From positions 737,692 to 801,691 of the forward strand of contig JAMPCA010000001.1 in assembly GCA_023666425.1 (NCBI GenBank): a stretch of DNA of 64,000 nucleotides, read 5' to 3'. The notes beneath the pieces were generated by a model. It searched no databases. It was not told the DNA's origin and saw nothing but the letters and a program-made list of their open reading frames with translations. Positions 35,932 through 44,662 of the stretch are shown in pieces. The stretch is from Muribaculaceae bacterium (GTDB lineage: Bacteria; Bacillota; Clostridia; Lachnospirales; Lachnospiraceae). Both the position numbers and the translations under genes were made by a program. Position 1 is the stretch's first letter; each line of letters begins with the position of its first letter.

Positions 35932-36888
35932 CTATTGTAATATTTCTATAACTTCTTCACGGCTGATCCCTACCTTTTCCGCTATGGTGTCTATGTCACA
36001 GCCCTGCTGTTCCAGCTTAAATATTCTTTTCGTCAAATATTTCCCTCTTTCCAGACCTTCCTCCAAGCCTCTTTCCATACCTCTTTCCATGCCCTCTTCT
36101 ATGCCTGCATATCGGAACATTTCCTCTCTCGAAAATGTTGCCACCGTCATATCGCACACCTCCTTTTTCTCGAACAGCTCCCGGAAAATCCCCCTCTCTT
36201 TTAAGAGCCTGCATACATCCGCCGCTGTCTCCAGACCCCCGGGTCTCTTATATGTGCTGTCATGCCCCGCCTGCAGGATATAGGTCAGGCTGTTGGCTGT
36301 CAGGGCATACCAGAACAGCTCTTCATCCCGGTATTTCTCAAAACGCCCCGGAATCCGGTTCTCCTCCAGATAGTCACAGGTTTCTTCTCGGCTCATTACA
36401 AATTCATAGGCATGAACCGTAAGCTCCAGATCCGGTTCTGTATCACATGCCATGTAGGAATCTGACAGACGCATGATCCGCTCTGTCTCTTCCGGCATCC
36501 TGCTGCGGTTTTTCACTCCGGTAAACACAACATAAAGCTTCGGCACTGCCAGCTCTACCATTTTGTTTCTGTAAAGCATATCCTCCGACCCGATCAGTCC
36601 CCGCAGGCCTGCCGTGATATATTCCAGCAGACGGTACGGGATATTGGGATTTGGCGACGCCTGCGCCTCTATCATATAGTATATCACATGATCGGCCAGA
36701 ATACCTAAATCATTTTCCTTCCTCCCGAAAATTACCGGCCTTACATCTGCCACCTGCACATCAGTGACGCTTCTTCCGCTCAAAAAGGATACCAGACGCT
36801 TTTTACTTTCCTCTGACTCAAATACCTTTGCAAAAAAGTGATCCTTTGCCTGCGCGTTTATCCCCGGCACATTCTGTTCTTTTTTCAA
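35932..36888 (-). CDS. Rpn-family recombination-promoting nuclease / putative transposase, copy B
   Basis: The upstream twin of copy A, 318 residues, also starting at TTG with GAGAGG seven bases before. It has one more four-residue unit in the linker (GMERGMERGLEEGLERGKY) and a few substitutions near the end (KRIF, AEKVG). The expected nuclease residues are the same as in copy A. Upstream it abuts a 46-base fragment of a third copy, and that fragment abuts the 3' end of pilin copy 2. The pair therefore sits between two pilin genes inside an otherwise uninterrupted pilus operon. No inverted repeats or DDE transposase signatures are present. Confidence 0.85.
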   Translation of the reverse strand: MKKEQNVPGINAQAKDHFFAKVFESEESKKRLVSFLSGRSVTDVQVADVRPVIFGRKENDLGILADHVIYYMIEAQASPNPNIPYRLLEYITAGLRGLIGSEDMLYRNKMVELAVPKLYVVFTGVKNRSRMPEETERIMRLSDSYMACDTEPDLELTVHAYEFVMSREETCDYLEENRIPGRFEKYRDEELFWYALTANSLTYILQAGHDSTYKRPGGLETAADVCRLLKERGIFRELFEKKEVCDMTVATFSREEMFRYAGIEEGMERGMERGLEEGLERGKYLTKRIFKLEQQGCDIDTIAEKVGISREEVIEILQ

Positions 36889-36892
36889 ATAC

Positions 36893-36938
36893 TTTCCTCT
36901 CTCGAAAATGCTGCCACCGTCATATCACACACTTCCTT
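36893..36938 (-). repeat. Partial third-copy remnant at the 5' side of the nuclease tandem
   Basis: This matches an internal part of the nuclease gene (coding KEVCDMTVA-FSREE) with three changes, then passes into the spacer and start of copy B at the 12-base string CGAGAGAGGAAA, which occurs both inside the gene and before its start codon. The junction looks like a deletion at this short match. It ends one base from the pilin stop codon. Confidence 0.75.
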
Positions 36939-36939
36939 A

Positions 36940-37419
36940 TCAGCTGACCGTCCAGTTGAGGTCGGGATCGGACGCGTTGGGTCTCACAATGTATGCACCC
37001 CTTGTACTGCTATACTCAAAAACTATGGTAAAGGTCTTACCTCTGTACTGCTGGGAACTAAAGGCAATCTTATCTCCCACGGTCGCACGGATATCCGTCT
37101 CAAGATTTCCGGCTGCAGCGGGGGCCGAATGACCGCCCGCACATGCTACCGCGATATTTGTGTTGTCCGCAACCGTCACGGTAATGGTATCGCCTCCCGC
37201 CTCGGTATACAGCTTATCGTCTGTCAACGCCAGTTCAATGGTTCTTACAACCTCCGAGACTGCGGACTCGTCCTTCTGCACCCTCGTCTTTTCCACATAG
37301 CGGAGCATCGCCGGCGCCAGCACTACCATCAACACTGCCATAATGGTAATCACCACTATTAACTCTACCAGCGAAAATCCCTTATTATTTTCCCTTTTTC
37401 CTGTCATAACCTCTCTCAT
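36940..37419 (-). CDS. Type IV pilin, copy 2
   Basis: A 159-residue prepilin. The signal is NNKG then FSLVELIVVITIMAVL with glutamate at +5, and the helix reads AMLRYVEK-T-RVQKDESA, nearly the same as pilin copy 1. The outer domain (about 60-159) is different, with a single cysteine in VACAGGHSAP. The start is the ATG two bases after the pilC stop; an in-frame ATG four codons later (37407) has GAGAGG close by and is an alternative. It follows pilC directly, so it is expressed with the machine genes. Confidence 0.82.
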   Translation of the reverse strand: MREVMTGKRENNKGFSLVELIVVITIMAVLMVVLAPAMLRYVEKTRVQKDESAVSEVVRTIELALTDDKLYTEAGGDTITVTVADNTNIAVACAGGHSAPAAAGNLETDIRATVGDKIAFSSQQYRGKTFTIVFEYSSTRGAYIVRPNASDPDLNWTVS

Positions 37420-37421
37420 TC

Positions 37422-38636
37422 CTACAGATTATCCATCTGGTTGTACATTGCGAGCATTGGCGCCATGACTGCACCGAGCAACAAAATTACCGCTCCTGCC
37501 AGCACCAGAATAATCATGGGCTCCATCGCGGCAAGAACTGTCTGGGTGGCCATCTCCACCTCCTCGTCGTAATAATCCGCGAGCTTGTTGAGCATTCCTT
37601 CCAGATCTCCGGTCTCCTCGCCGATTTTTGCCATATGCCCTACCATAGGTGGAAAAAGATCATCCCGAAGCAAAGGCTCCGAGAGCGGCACGCCGCGGAT
37701 CACCTCATCCCTCGTCTGTTCAAGCTTTTCTCTATATAAAAAGTTCGACATCGTACCCGCCGTAATCGCCAGTGCCTCCACCATGGGAAGGCCGGAGTAG
37801 ATTAAGGTGCTCAGGGTGCGGGAAAAATTCGACGCCGCCGTCTTTACCGTCAGTTTTCCAAAAATAGGAGCATTTTTACTGAGCTTGGCAAACAGGAGCT
37901 GCCCGGTGGGCGTCTTTTTAAAGGCTTTAATGCCAAACACCACCGCAAGCACAATGGCAATCAGGATATACCAGCGCTGCATCACAAAATCACTGGCCTT
38001 TACCACCGCAACAGTGAGCGCCGGAAGTTCAAAATCCATGGTCTCAAACATCTCCGTATACTTGGGAATAACAAAAGCCAGCATCACAACCACGACAATC
38101 ACTGCCACCAGTCCTACCATGATCGGATAAACAGCAGCTTTTTTCATAATGGCTTTCAGCTTTGCGCTCTTCTCAAAATGGGTCGCCATGCGGTCAAACG
38201 CCACATCCAGCTTACCGGAGGCCTCTCCCGCATTCACCATCTTCACCATAATGTCCGGAAACACCTTCGGATAAAGCGCCAGCGCATTCGCCAGCGTCTC
38301 GCCCTTGCCGATTTCCATTTTCACACCGCCAATCGCGGAAGCCATCGTCTTGTTCTCTGTCTGCTCCTCAAGCATAGCCAGAGAATCTATAATCGTGACG
38401 CCCGCATCGATCATGCTGATAAACTGCCTGCAGAATACGGAAAGATCCCGGGGCTTCACTGATCCCCCGATGCTGATGGAAACCTCCCTCGTAAGGAGGG
38501 AGGCCGGATTCACCTCCATAGGCGTCATTCCATCCGACCGCAGACTCTCGTATGCCGCTTCCAGCGAATCAATCGTAATATTTCCTTTTTTCTCCTTGCC
38601 AAACCTGTCTATGGCCTTGTAAGTAAATTCCGGCAC
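37422..38636 (-). CDS. pilC: Type IV pilus inner-membrane platform protein
   Basis: A 404-residue PilC/GspF-family protein. It opens with the typical MPEFTYKAIDRFGKEKKGNI. Two repeated cytoplasmic domains (about 70-190 and 270-390) each contain a GEASGKLD- or GEETGDLEG-type motif. Membrane helices follow at about 165-190, 215-235 and 370-395. It holds the extension and retraction ATPases in place. It lies between pilT and pilin copy 2 with gaps of 22 and 2 bases. Confidence 0.93.
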   Translation of the reverse strand: MPEFTYKAIDRFGKEKKGNITIDSLEAAYESLRSDGMTPMEVNPASLLTREVSISIGGSVKPRDLSVFCRQFISMIDAGVTIIDSLAMLEEQTENKTMASAIGGVKMEIGKGETLANALALYPKVFPDIMVKMVNAGEASGKLDVAFDRMATHFEKSAKLKAIMKKAAVYPIMVGLVAVIVVVVMLAFVIPKYTEMFETMDFELPALTVAVVKASDFVMQRWYILIAIVLAVVFGIKAFKKTPTGQLLFAKLSKNAPIFGKLTVKTAASNFSRTLSTLIYSGLPMVEALAITAGTMSNFLYREKLEQTRDEVIRGVPLSEPLLRDDLFPPMVGHMAKIGEETGDLEGMLNKLADYYDEEVEMATQTVLAAMEPMIILVLAGAVILLLGAVMAPMLAMYNQMDNL

Positions 38637-38658
38637 GGTATCTCCCTCTGTCTGTCAA

Positions 38659-39738
38659 TCAATAAAACATCGAAGTCTTTGAAATCATAGTGTTTTGATC
38701 CAGTGCAAACTGAATCGCCGTATCTCTTGTTATTATATTCTGCATGAGAATCTTGTATATCGTATCGTCCATGGTCTGCATTCCCTCCTTCTTGCCCGTC
38801 TGGAGCACGGAAGGAATCTGAAACGCCTTTCCCTCACGAATCAGGTTGCGGATCGCAGGATTGGCGAGGAGCACCTCAAAGGCAGCAATCCGGCCGCCGT
38901 CCACCTTGGGAAGAAGCTGCTGGGCAACCACTCCCTCGATCACCGAGGCGAGCTGCACACGAATCTGCTGCTGCTGGTGGGGCGGGAAAACGTCAATCAT
39001 ACGGTCGATAGCGTCCGCCGTGCTGTTGGTATGCAGGGTGGAGAACACGAGATGTCCGGTCTCCGCCGCCGTAATCGCGATAGAGATCGTATCCAGGTCA
39101 CGCATCTCTCCCACCAGAATCACATCCGGATCCTGCCGGAGTGCCGCACGCAGGGCATTGGCATAGCTTAGAGTATCAAGTCCAACCTCCCTCTGGTTCA
39201 CGATTGAGCGCTTATGCTTGTGAAGATACTCGATCGGATCCTCCAGAGTGATGATATTCTTTGCGTAATTCTCGGAGATAATATTGATCAGTGACGCCAG
39301 TGTGGTGGACTTTCCACTTCCGGTAGCTCCAGTGACCAGTACCAGTCCCCTCTTTTTGCGGGTCAGATCCACCACCGCCCTCGGCAGCCCAAGCTGTTCG
39401 GGAGCCGGAACCTCCACAGAGAGGATTCGAAGCGCAATGCCGTAAGTCCCCCTCTGTTTAAAGGTATTCACCCGGACTCTGGAAAATCCCGGGAAAGAGT
39501 ACGCAAAGTCCAGCTCTCCCATCTTCTCCAGCTCTTCCCACTGCTTGTCATCCATGATCGAGCGTGCCACCTGCTCTGTCTCTTCTGGTGACAGGCTGTG
39601 GTCTGACGCGGGAACGAGCTCTCCGTCCACCCGGATCATCAGCGGGCTCATGGGAGCCAGGTGTATATCGGATGCACGGCGTTCGCATGAATACTCCATA
39701 ATGTCCCGTGCCGAAATCTGTCCTGCAAGTAAATTCAT
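38659..39738 (-). CDS. pilT: Pilus retraction ATPase PilT
   Basis: A 359-residue hexameric ATPase that powers pilus retraction. Motifs: Walker A VTGATGSGKSTT (about 133), the Asp box ITLEDPIEYLH, Walker B DPDVILVGEMRD and the His box HLVFSTLHTNS. The PilT-type AIRNLIREGKAFQIPSVLQTG is also present near 290 and distinguishes it from PilB. Its presence predicts dynamic pili with twitching or DNA-uptake ability, although function is not shown by sequence. It lies 54 bases after pilB. Confidence 0.93.
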   Translation of the reverse strand: MNLLAGQISARDIMEYSCERRASDIHLAPMSPLMIRVDGELVPASDHSLSPEETEQVARSIMDDKQWEELEKMGELDFAYSFPGFSRVRVNTFKQRGTYGIALRILSVEVPAPEQLGLPRAVVDLTRKKRGLVLVTGATGSGKSTTLASLINIISENYAKNIITLEDPIEYLHKHKRSIVNQREVGLDTLSYANALRAALRQDPDVILVGEMRDLDTISIAITAAETGHLVFSTLHTNSTADAIDRMIDVFPPHQQQQIRVQLASVIEGVVAQQLLPKVDGGRIAAFEVLLANPAIRNLIREGKAFQIPSVLQTGKKEGMQTMDDTIYKILMQNIITRDTAIQFALDQNTMISKTSMFY

Positions 39739-39792
39739 ATTTATCCTCCATAATGGAACAATTCTATCCTGATTCTATAAAATCTCCACTTC

Positions 39793-41499
39793 CTAACCTG
39801 CATCATTGTCAAAGGATACCTTCATCATCTCTGAGAAGGAGGTAACGCCCTGGATCACCAGCGCAGAAGAACTCATACGCAGAGTGTGCATCCCTTCTGT
39901 GAGAGCCGCGTCCTTAATCTCCTCCGCCGTCCCCCTCTTGGAAATCACATGGCGGATCTTCGGTGTGATCGTCATAATCTCATAGACGCCGATTCGTCCT
40001 TTATAGCCGGTATTATTGCACTGGTCACAGCCGCAGGGTTCATAGATCGTCAACGGCTCATACGCAGGCCTTCCGAGAAGCTTTTTCTCCTCCTCATCCG
40101 CCTCGTGTACCTTCTTGCACACGGGACAAAGCCGTCTCACCAGACGCTGGGCGATTACACCCACCATGGAATCCGCAAGCAGATAGCTCTCGATTCCCAT
40201 ATCCATCAAACGCGTAAGCGTACTGGCAGAACTGTTGGTATGCAGCGTGCTCACCACCAGATGTCCGGTAATGGACGCCTGCACTGCGATTGCCGCTGTC
40301 TCGGTGTCTCGGATCTCTCCAATCATTATAATATCCGGATCCTGACGCAGAATGGAGCGGAGCGCTGACGCAAAGGTCAGATCCGCCTTCGTGTTGGTCT
40401 GCACCTGATTGATTCCGTCGATATTGGCCTCCACCGGATCCTCGACAGTGATAATATTTACGTCTTCTTTGTTCAGCTCACTGAGTGCCGTGTACAAAGT
40501 GGTAGACTTTCCGCTTCCGGTGGGTCCGGTCACAAGAATGATTCCATTCGGATTCTTTAGTATATTTTCAAACTGCCGCATCTCCTCGGGCGTAAAACCA
40601 AGCTCACTCTTATCCTTCGTCAGCATCTTCTTCTGGGCGAGACGCATAACACATTTCTCCCCGTATACTGTAGGAAGAATGGATGCACGGATATCGTACT
40701 CAACGCGATCTACGATATAAGTGATACGTCCGTCCTGCGGCTTACGCTTCTCGGAGATATCCATGCCGCCGATAATCTTAAGGCGGGCAATGATTGCCGG
40801 AAGCAGATGAATGTCATAGGTGAATTTTTCGTAGAGTGCACCGTCGATCCGGAAACGAATCCTCACGATACGCTCCAGTGCCTCAATATGTATATCGGAA
40901 GCCCTCTGCCTCGCGGCCTGCTCAATTGTCGAATTCACAATCTTGACAATCGGGGAATTGTTGACATTCTCATCGTAATCGTCGTCCTGGCTCGCTTCCT
41001 CAATGGCACGGCGCTCATCCGCATACTTCTGCGCCGCCTCCATATTCTCGTCGTCGCCAAAATACCGGTCGAGCGTCACCATAATCTCATTCGGCAGAGC
41101 CAGAACCGGCTCCACCTGCAGATTCGTAATGATCGTAAAGTCATCTATGGCAGCCATATCCATGGGATCTGCCATGGCAACCTCTACAATATTCATGTTC
41201 CCCTGAAAGAAGCCCAGTGGCACCATGCGGTTCTTACGCAAAATCGAAGAATTCACCAGAGTCATCATCTCCTCCGGAATCCGTACCCCAATCAGGGAGA
41301 CAATTCCGATATGCAGCTGATTCGACAGTGCGTGCATGATGGCATCATCTGTGGTAAAGCCAATCTCAACCAGCGTCTCTCCGATTCTTTTGCCCTTTTC
41401 TTTTGCAACAGCCAGCGCTTTCCCCAGCTGCTCATCTGTAATCAGACCCTCTTCAATCAGCATATCGCCGAGACGTTTTTTATTTCCCCGGAATGCCAT
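39793..41499 (-). CDS. pilB: Pilus extension ATPase PilB
   Basis: A 568-residue assembly ATPase. The N-terminal domain carries two consecutive RLG/RIG-x-x-L-type motifs (starting about residues 9 and 38), as in MshEN domains that bind cyclic di-GMP in related ATPases. The central and C-terminal parts have Walker A VTGPTGSGKSTT, the Asp box TVEDPVE, Walker B DPDIIMIGEIRD and the His box HLVVSTLHTNSS. A four-cysteine zinc site follows (CPVCKK, later CGCDQC). The start follows GGAGGGGATAGG. It is the first gene of the locus, behind its own promoter. Confidence 0.95.
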   Translation of the reverse strand: MAFRGNKKRLGDMLIEEGLITDEQLGKALAVAKEKGKRIGETLVEIGFTTDDAIMHALSNQLHIGIVSLIGVRIPEEMMTLVNSSILRKNRMVPLGFFQGNMNIVEVAMADPMDMAAIDDFTIITNLQVEPVLALPNEIMVTLDRYFGDDENMEAAQKYADERRAIEEASQDDDYDENVNNSPIVKIVNSTIEQAARQRASDIHIEALERIVRIRFRIDGALYEKFTYDIHLLPAIIARLKIIGGMDISEKRKPQDGRITYIVDRVEYDIRASILPTVYGEKCVMRLAQKKMLTKDKSELGFTPEEMRQFENILKNPNGIILVTGPTGSGKSTTLYTALSELNKEDVNIITVEDPVEANIDGINQVQTNTKADLTFASALRSILRQDPDIIMIGEIRDTETAAIAVQASITGHLVVSTLHTNSSASTLTRLMDMGIESYLLADSMVGVIAQRLVRRLCPVCKKVHEADEEEKKLLGRPAYEPLTIYEPCGCDQCNNTGYKGRIGVYEIMTITPKIRHVISKRGTAEEIKDAALTEGMHTLRMSSSALVIQGVTSFSEMMKVSFDNDAG

Positions 41500-41553
41500 C
41501 CTATCCCCTCCGACGCGTTATGTTCTCATAGTTTACCCTTTGCTTCATTCTAT

Positions 41554-41581
41554 ATTATAGCACTTTTTACATGTAAATCAA
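41554..41581 (-). promoter_or_regulatory. Promoter of the pilus locus
   Basis: TTGATT and a perfect TATAAT with a 16-base spacer on the minus strand. The -10 box is 55 bases before pilB. The short leader leaves no room for a large riboswitch. Confidence 0.6.
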
Positions 41582-41664
41582 GAAAAATCAACTATAAAAT
41601 AGACATTTTTCCCAATCTGCCTGCTTATCATTTTCAGACACATCAGGAACCACTGCATCCATGA

Positions 41665-42933
41665 TTACTTTTCAAGCATAGATTCTATAAAAATTCCATA
41701 TCCCTGCGTGGGTTCATTTACAAGCACATGGGTAACAGCTCCGATCAGGCGGCCATTCTGAATGATCGGCGAGCCGCTTAAGCCCTGCACAATCCCGCCG
41801 GTGAGCTCCAAAAGAGCCTCGTCGTCCACATGAAAACGAATCCCCTTATTCCGGTCTGTGGGGGAATAATCCAGAGAATCAATCTGTATATGATAGGTAC
41901 AGAGTTCTCCCGAAACGTCCGAGAGAATTACCGCATCCTTTAGCTGGACATCCTGCTTGTAGCCCACCGGATAGCAATTGTCCATGCCGCTGTAAAGACT
42001 GAATCTGTCCGCATCCAGCTTTCCATAGATTCCGATATCTGTATTGTCAGTGACCGCACCGATCTGATTCTCCGTTCCGTAGTAGACCACACCCTGCAGC
42101 TCTCCCGGGGATCCCCGGCTCCCCTTGGTAATCCCTAAGACCTCCGACTCATAGAGTTCTCCCTCCCGGATGCGCAGAAGCTCCCCCGTCTCCCCGTCTC
42201 CAATTCCGTGACCGAGCGCGCCGAAGCTGCCTGCCGCATCATAGTAGGTCAGTGTGCCGATGCCCGCCATATCGTCCTTCACCCACAGACCCAGCATGTA
42301 GTCATTCCCCGAGGCATCCGTCTGCACCGCCCGCACAGACACGTCGATCAGCTCCTCCCCCCGCCAGAGTGACAGAACAAGGGGGGAGTCCCCGAATTCA
42401 TCGATCAGCCTGATCAGGTCCTCCTTCTCCTTCACCTGCACACCGTTCACCGCCACAATGTAATCGCCGGAAAACACAAGATTTTTAGCAGGCTCGACCC
42501 GGCTTCCCTCCGCCGTCTCAACCGGAGAGCTTGCAAGCACCAGCACGCCCTGCGTCGCGCCATAGATTCCGACCACACGCCCCGCTGCATAAAGCTCTTC
42601 GCCCTCCACCACCGACACCTCTACCTCTTTGACCGGCAGGATGCCAAACAGATAGCAGACGACCTCATGCTCCCCTGCGGCCAGACTTTTGCACTCCGTG
42701 CTCCTTCGCATCTGCAGAGTCTCGTAGGTACTGTCCGCCATCGCCATAACCTCTGTCCCGTCGTTCACCGCAAGACTCACCGGAAGCTTGTGATCCAGCG
42801 CAAGCTCCTCCCCTTCCTTTATATATACATGATCGGGAATAGCAGAAAGCATGGAGGAATAGGCGAAACAGCCGAGGGCACATAAATAAATCCAGATAAT
42901 ATTTTTATAAAATTGAGCCAAAAATTTGGACAT
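41665..42933 (-). CDS. spoIVB: Sporulation serine peptidase SpoIVB
   Basis: Signalling protease made in the forespore that triggers SigK-type processing late in sporulation (family S55). About 422 residues from the ATG at 42933, chosen for GAGGT upstream; an earlier in-frame start at 42975 is possible. There is an N-terminal membrane helix (NIIWIYLCALGCFAYSSML) and a PDZ domain (NGVQVKEKEDLIRLIDEFGD). The peptidase domain has the catalytic histidine in GALGHGIGD and serine in GLSGSPIIQNG. It follows recN by 46 bases. In many relatives spo0A comes next; here the pilus locus does. Confidence 0.93.
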   Translation of the reverse strand: MSKFLAQFYKNIIWIYLCALGCFAYSSMLSAIPDHVYIKEGEELALDHKLPVSLAVNDGTEVMAMADSTYETLQMRRSTECKSLAAGEHEVVCYLFGILPVKEVEVSVVEGEELYAAGRVVGIYGATQGVLVLASSPVETAEGSRVEPAKNLVFSGDYIVAVNGVQVKEKEDLIRLIDEFGDSPLVLSLWRGEELIDVSVRAVQTDASGNDYMLGLWVKDDMAGIGTLTYYDAAGSFGALGHGIGDGETGELLRIREGELYESEVLGITKGSRGSPGELQGVVYYGTENQIGAVTDNTDIGIYGKLDADRFSLYSGMDNCYPVGYKQDVQLKDAVILSDVSGELCTYHIQIDSLDYSPTDRNKGIRFHVDDEALLELTGGIVQGLSGSPIIQNGRLIGAVTHVLVNEPTQGYGIFIESMLEK

Positions 42934-42979
42934 ACTATCTACCTCTTCTAAATACATTACAGATAATATGTCCAAAAAG

Positions 42980-44650
42980 TTATTTTTTCATGTGCGCCAT
43001 GGCCCGCATTTCTCTCGCATTCTGGCGGACGGTATCCGTAATCTCCACACCGCCCAGCATTCTGGCCAGCTCCTCCACGCTGTTCTCCTCATCCAGCCGC
43101 CGGATCCGGGATACAGTAGACTGCTGTTCCACTGACTTTTCAATCAAAAAATGACTGTCCGCCATGGCCGCGATCTGTGGAAGGTGGGTAATACAGATCA
43201 TCTGGTGGTTTTTCGCCAGATAACTCATTTTTTCAGCTACCATCTGGGCGGTTCTGCCGCTAATGCCACTGTCAATCTCATCAAAAATCAGCGTCTCGAT
43301 TGCATCCGCGTCCGCCATCACCGTCTTGATCGCAAGCATGATCCTCGACAATTCACCGCCTGACGCCACCAGCGCCAGCGGCTTTTGCGGTTCCCCGGGA
43401 TTCGTGGAAATATAAAATTCGGCCTCGTCCGTGCCTCCTGCAGTATAATCTGTCCGGGTGAAGTTCATCGCAAATTCCACCTCTAAAAAATTCAGATCGC
43501 ACAATGCCTCCCGGATTGCTTCGCAAAGTCCCCCGCTCTCCTTCCTGCGAATGGCAGACACCTCCGCACAAAGTGCATCAAGCTCCTTTTGTTTTTCTTT
43601 TAAAGAAGTTGAAAGCTGATTTAAGTATTCATCATAATCCTTTAGGACAACAATCCGCTCCTGCTTTTTCTCATATGCCGCAAGAATCTCCTCTATCGTT
43701 GACCCGTACTTGGACTTCAGGTGATTGATGAGATCCAGACGCTTTTCTGTCTCGTAATAGGTCTTCTCGTCAAATTCCTCCTCCGACAGATAGGCCGCCG
43801 CCTCGTGATTGAAATCCGCCATCAGATCGTCAATCTCCGCAAGCTGGTTCTGCATGTCCTCTACCCGTTTATCATACTCCGATACTGCAGCAAGCTCCCG
43901 GATGGCGCGTCCGAGAAGCCCGGTCGCGCTCTCACCCTCGCCGCCGACAGCGCTGTGCGCGGCATTGACCGCATCCATGAGCCGCCTGCCGTTTTCATAC
44001 TTTCGAAACAACTGCTCCAGCTCCTCATCTTCCCCCGGACGCAGGCCGGCGTCCGAAAGCTCCTTCACCTCATATTCCAGGAAGGAAAGCTCGCGGGTTC
44101 TCTCCTCCGTATCCAGCTTTGAGCTCTCCCACTCCTCCTTCAGCTTCCTGTAATCCTGATAACATGCGGCCAGCCGCTTCGGCCGGTCTGAAAGCTGTTC
44201 CCTCGCGTAGGCGTCTAAAATCTCCAAATGTTTTTTTCTGTGGAGCAGGGACTGATGCTCATGCTGTCCGTGAATGTCTATGAGCAGAGCCGCCACCGCC
44301 TTAAGCTTAGAAGCTGGCACTGCCTCTCCATTGATTCTTGCGACCGTTCGTCCGGATGTTATCTTTCGATTTAATATAATTGTATCGTCCTCCATGGGAA
44401 TGCCAAGGCGGCGGACAGCCTCCAGCGTGTCCTCATCCTCCACAGAGAAGATCAGCTCCACAAAAGCTGTATCCTCCCCCTCCGGCAACAGACCCCTGGA
44501 CGCCTTTTCCCCCAGTGCCAGACCGATAGAGCCGATAATAATGGACTTTCCTGCCCCGGTCTCTCCTGAAAGAATATTGAGCCCCTCTGTAAATTCCACC
44601 TCCGCCTCGTCGATCAAGGCAAGATTTTTCACATGTAGATTTTGTAGCAT
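42980..44650 (-). CDS. recN: DNA repair ATPase RecN
   Basis: SMC-like protein acting in double-strand break repair, 556 residues. It has a Walker A GETGAGKSIIIGSI near residue 30, a long coiled-coil middle region (about 150-380), an ABC signature VASGGELSRIMLA and Walker B ETLIFDEIDSGISG in the C-terminal head. Its place between argR and spoIVB is the standard Firmicutes order. It follows argR by 12 bases. Confidence 0.94.
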   Translation of the reverse strand: MLQNLHVKNLALIDEAEVEFTEGLNILSGETGAGKSIIIGSIGLALGEKASRGLLPEGEDTAFVELIFSVEDEDTLEAVRRLGIPMEDDTIILNRKITSGRTVARINGEAVPASKLKAVAALLIDIHGQHEHQSLLHRKKHLEILDAYAREQLSDRPKRLAACYQDYRKLKEEWESSKLDTEERTRELSFLEYEVKELSDAGLRPGEDEELEQLFRKYENGRRLMDAVNAAHSAVGGEGESATGLLGRAIRELAAVSEYDKRVEDMQNQLAEIDDLMADFNHEAAAYLSEEEFDEKTYYETEKRLDLINHLKSKYGSTIEEILAAYEKKQERIVVLKDYDEYLNQLSTSLKEKQKELDALCAEVSAIRRKESGGLCEAIREALCDLNFLEVEFAMNFTRTDYTAGGTDEAEFYISTNPGEPQKPLALVASGGELSRIMLAIKTVMADADAIETLIFDEIDSGISGRTAQMVAEKMSYLAKNHQMICITHLPQIAAMADSHFLIEKSVEQQSTVSRIRRLDEENSVEELARMLGGVEITDTVRQNAREMRAMAHMKK

Positions 44651-44662
44651 TCTTCCCCCCTG

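Larger units (their letters stand above)
34968..36888 (-). repeat. Tandem duplication with 976-base period
   Basis: Two copies of the nuclease gene plus short spacer. From about 35130 to the start codon the copies look identical base for base. The 3' quarter differs by several substitutions and a 12-base difference in the MERG repeat. Confidence 0.9.

Noticed and set aside
34968-36888. The duplicated Rpn genes as an insertion sequence
   Set aside because: No terminal inverted repeats, target duplications or DDE/HUH transposase motifs are visible. The flanks are partial copies of the gene itself, so tandem duplication and deletion explain the structure better.
41500-41664. A cyclic di-GMP or other riboswitch ahead of the pilus operon
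   Set aside because: The promoter leaves a leader of only about 48 bases before pilB, too short for known riboswitch classes.
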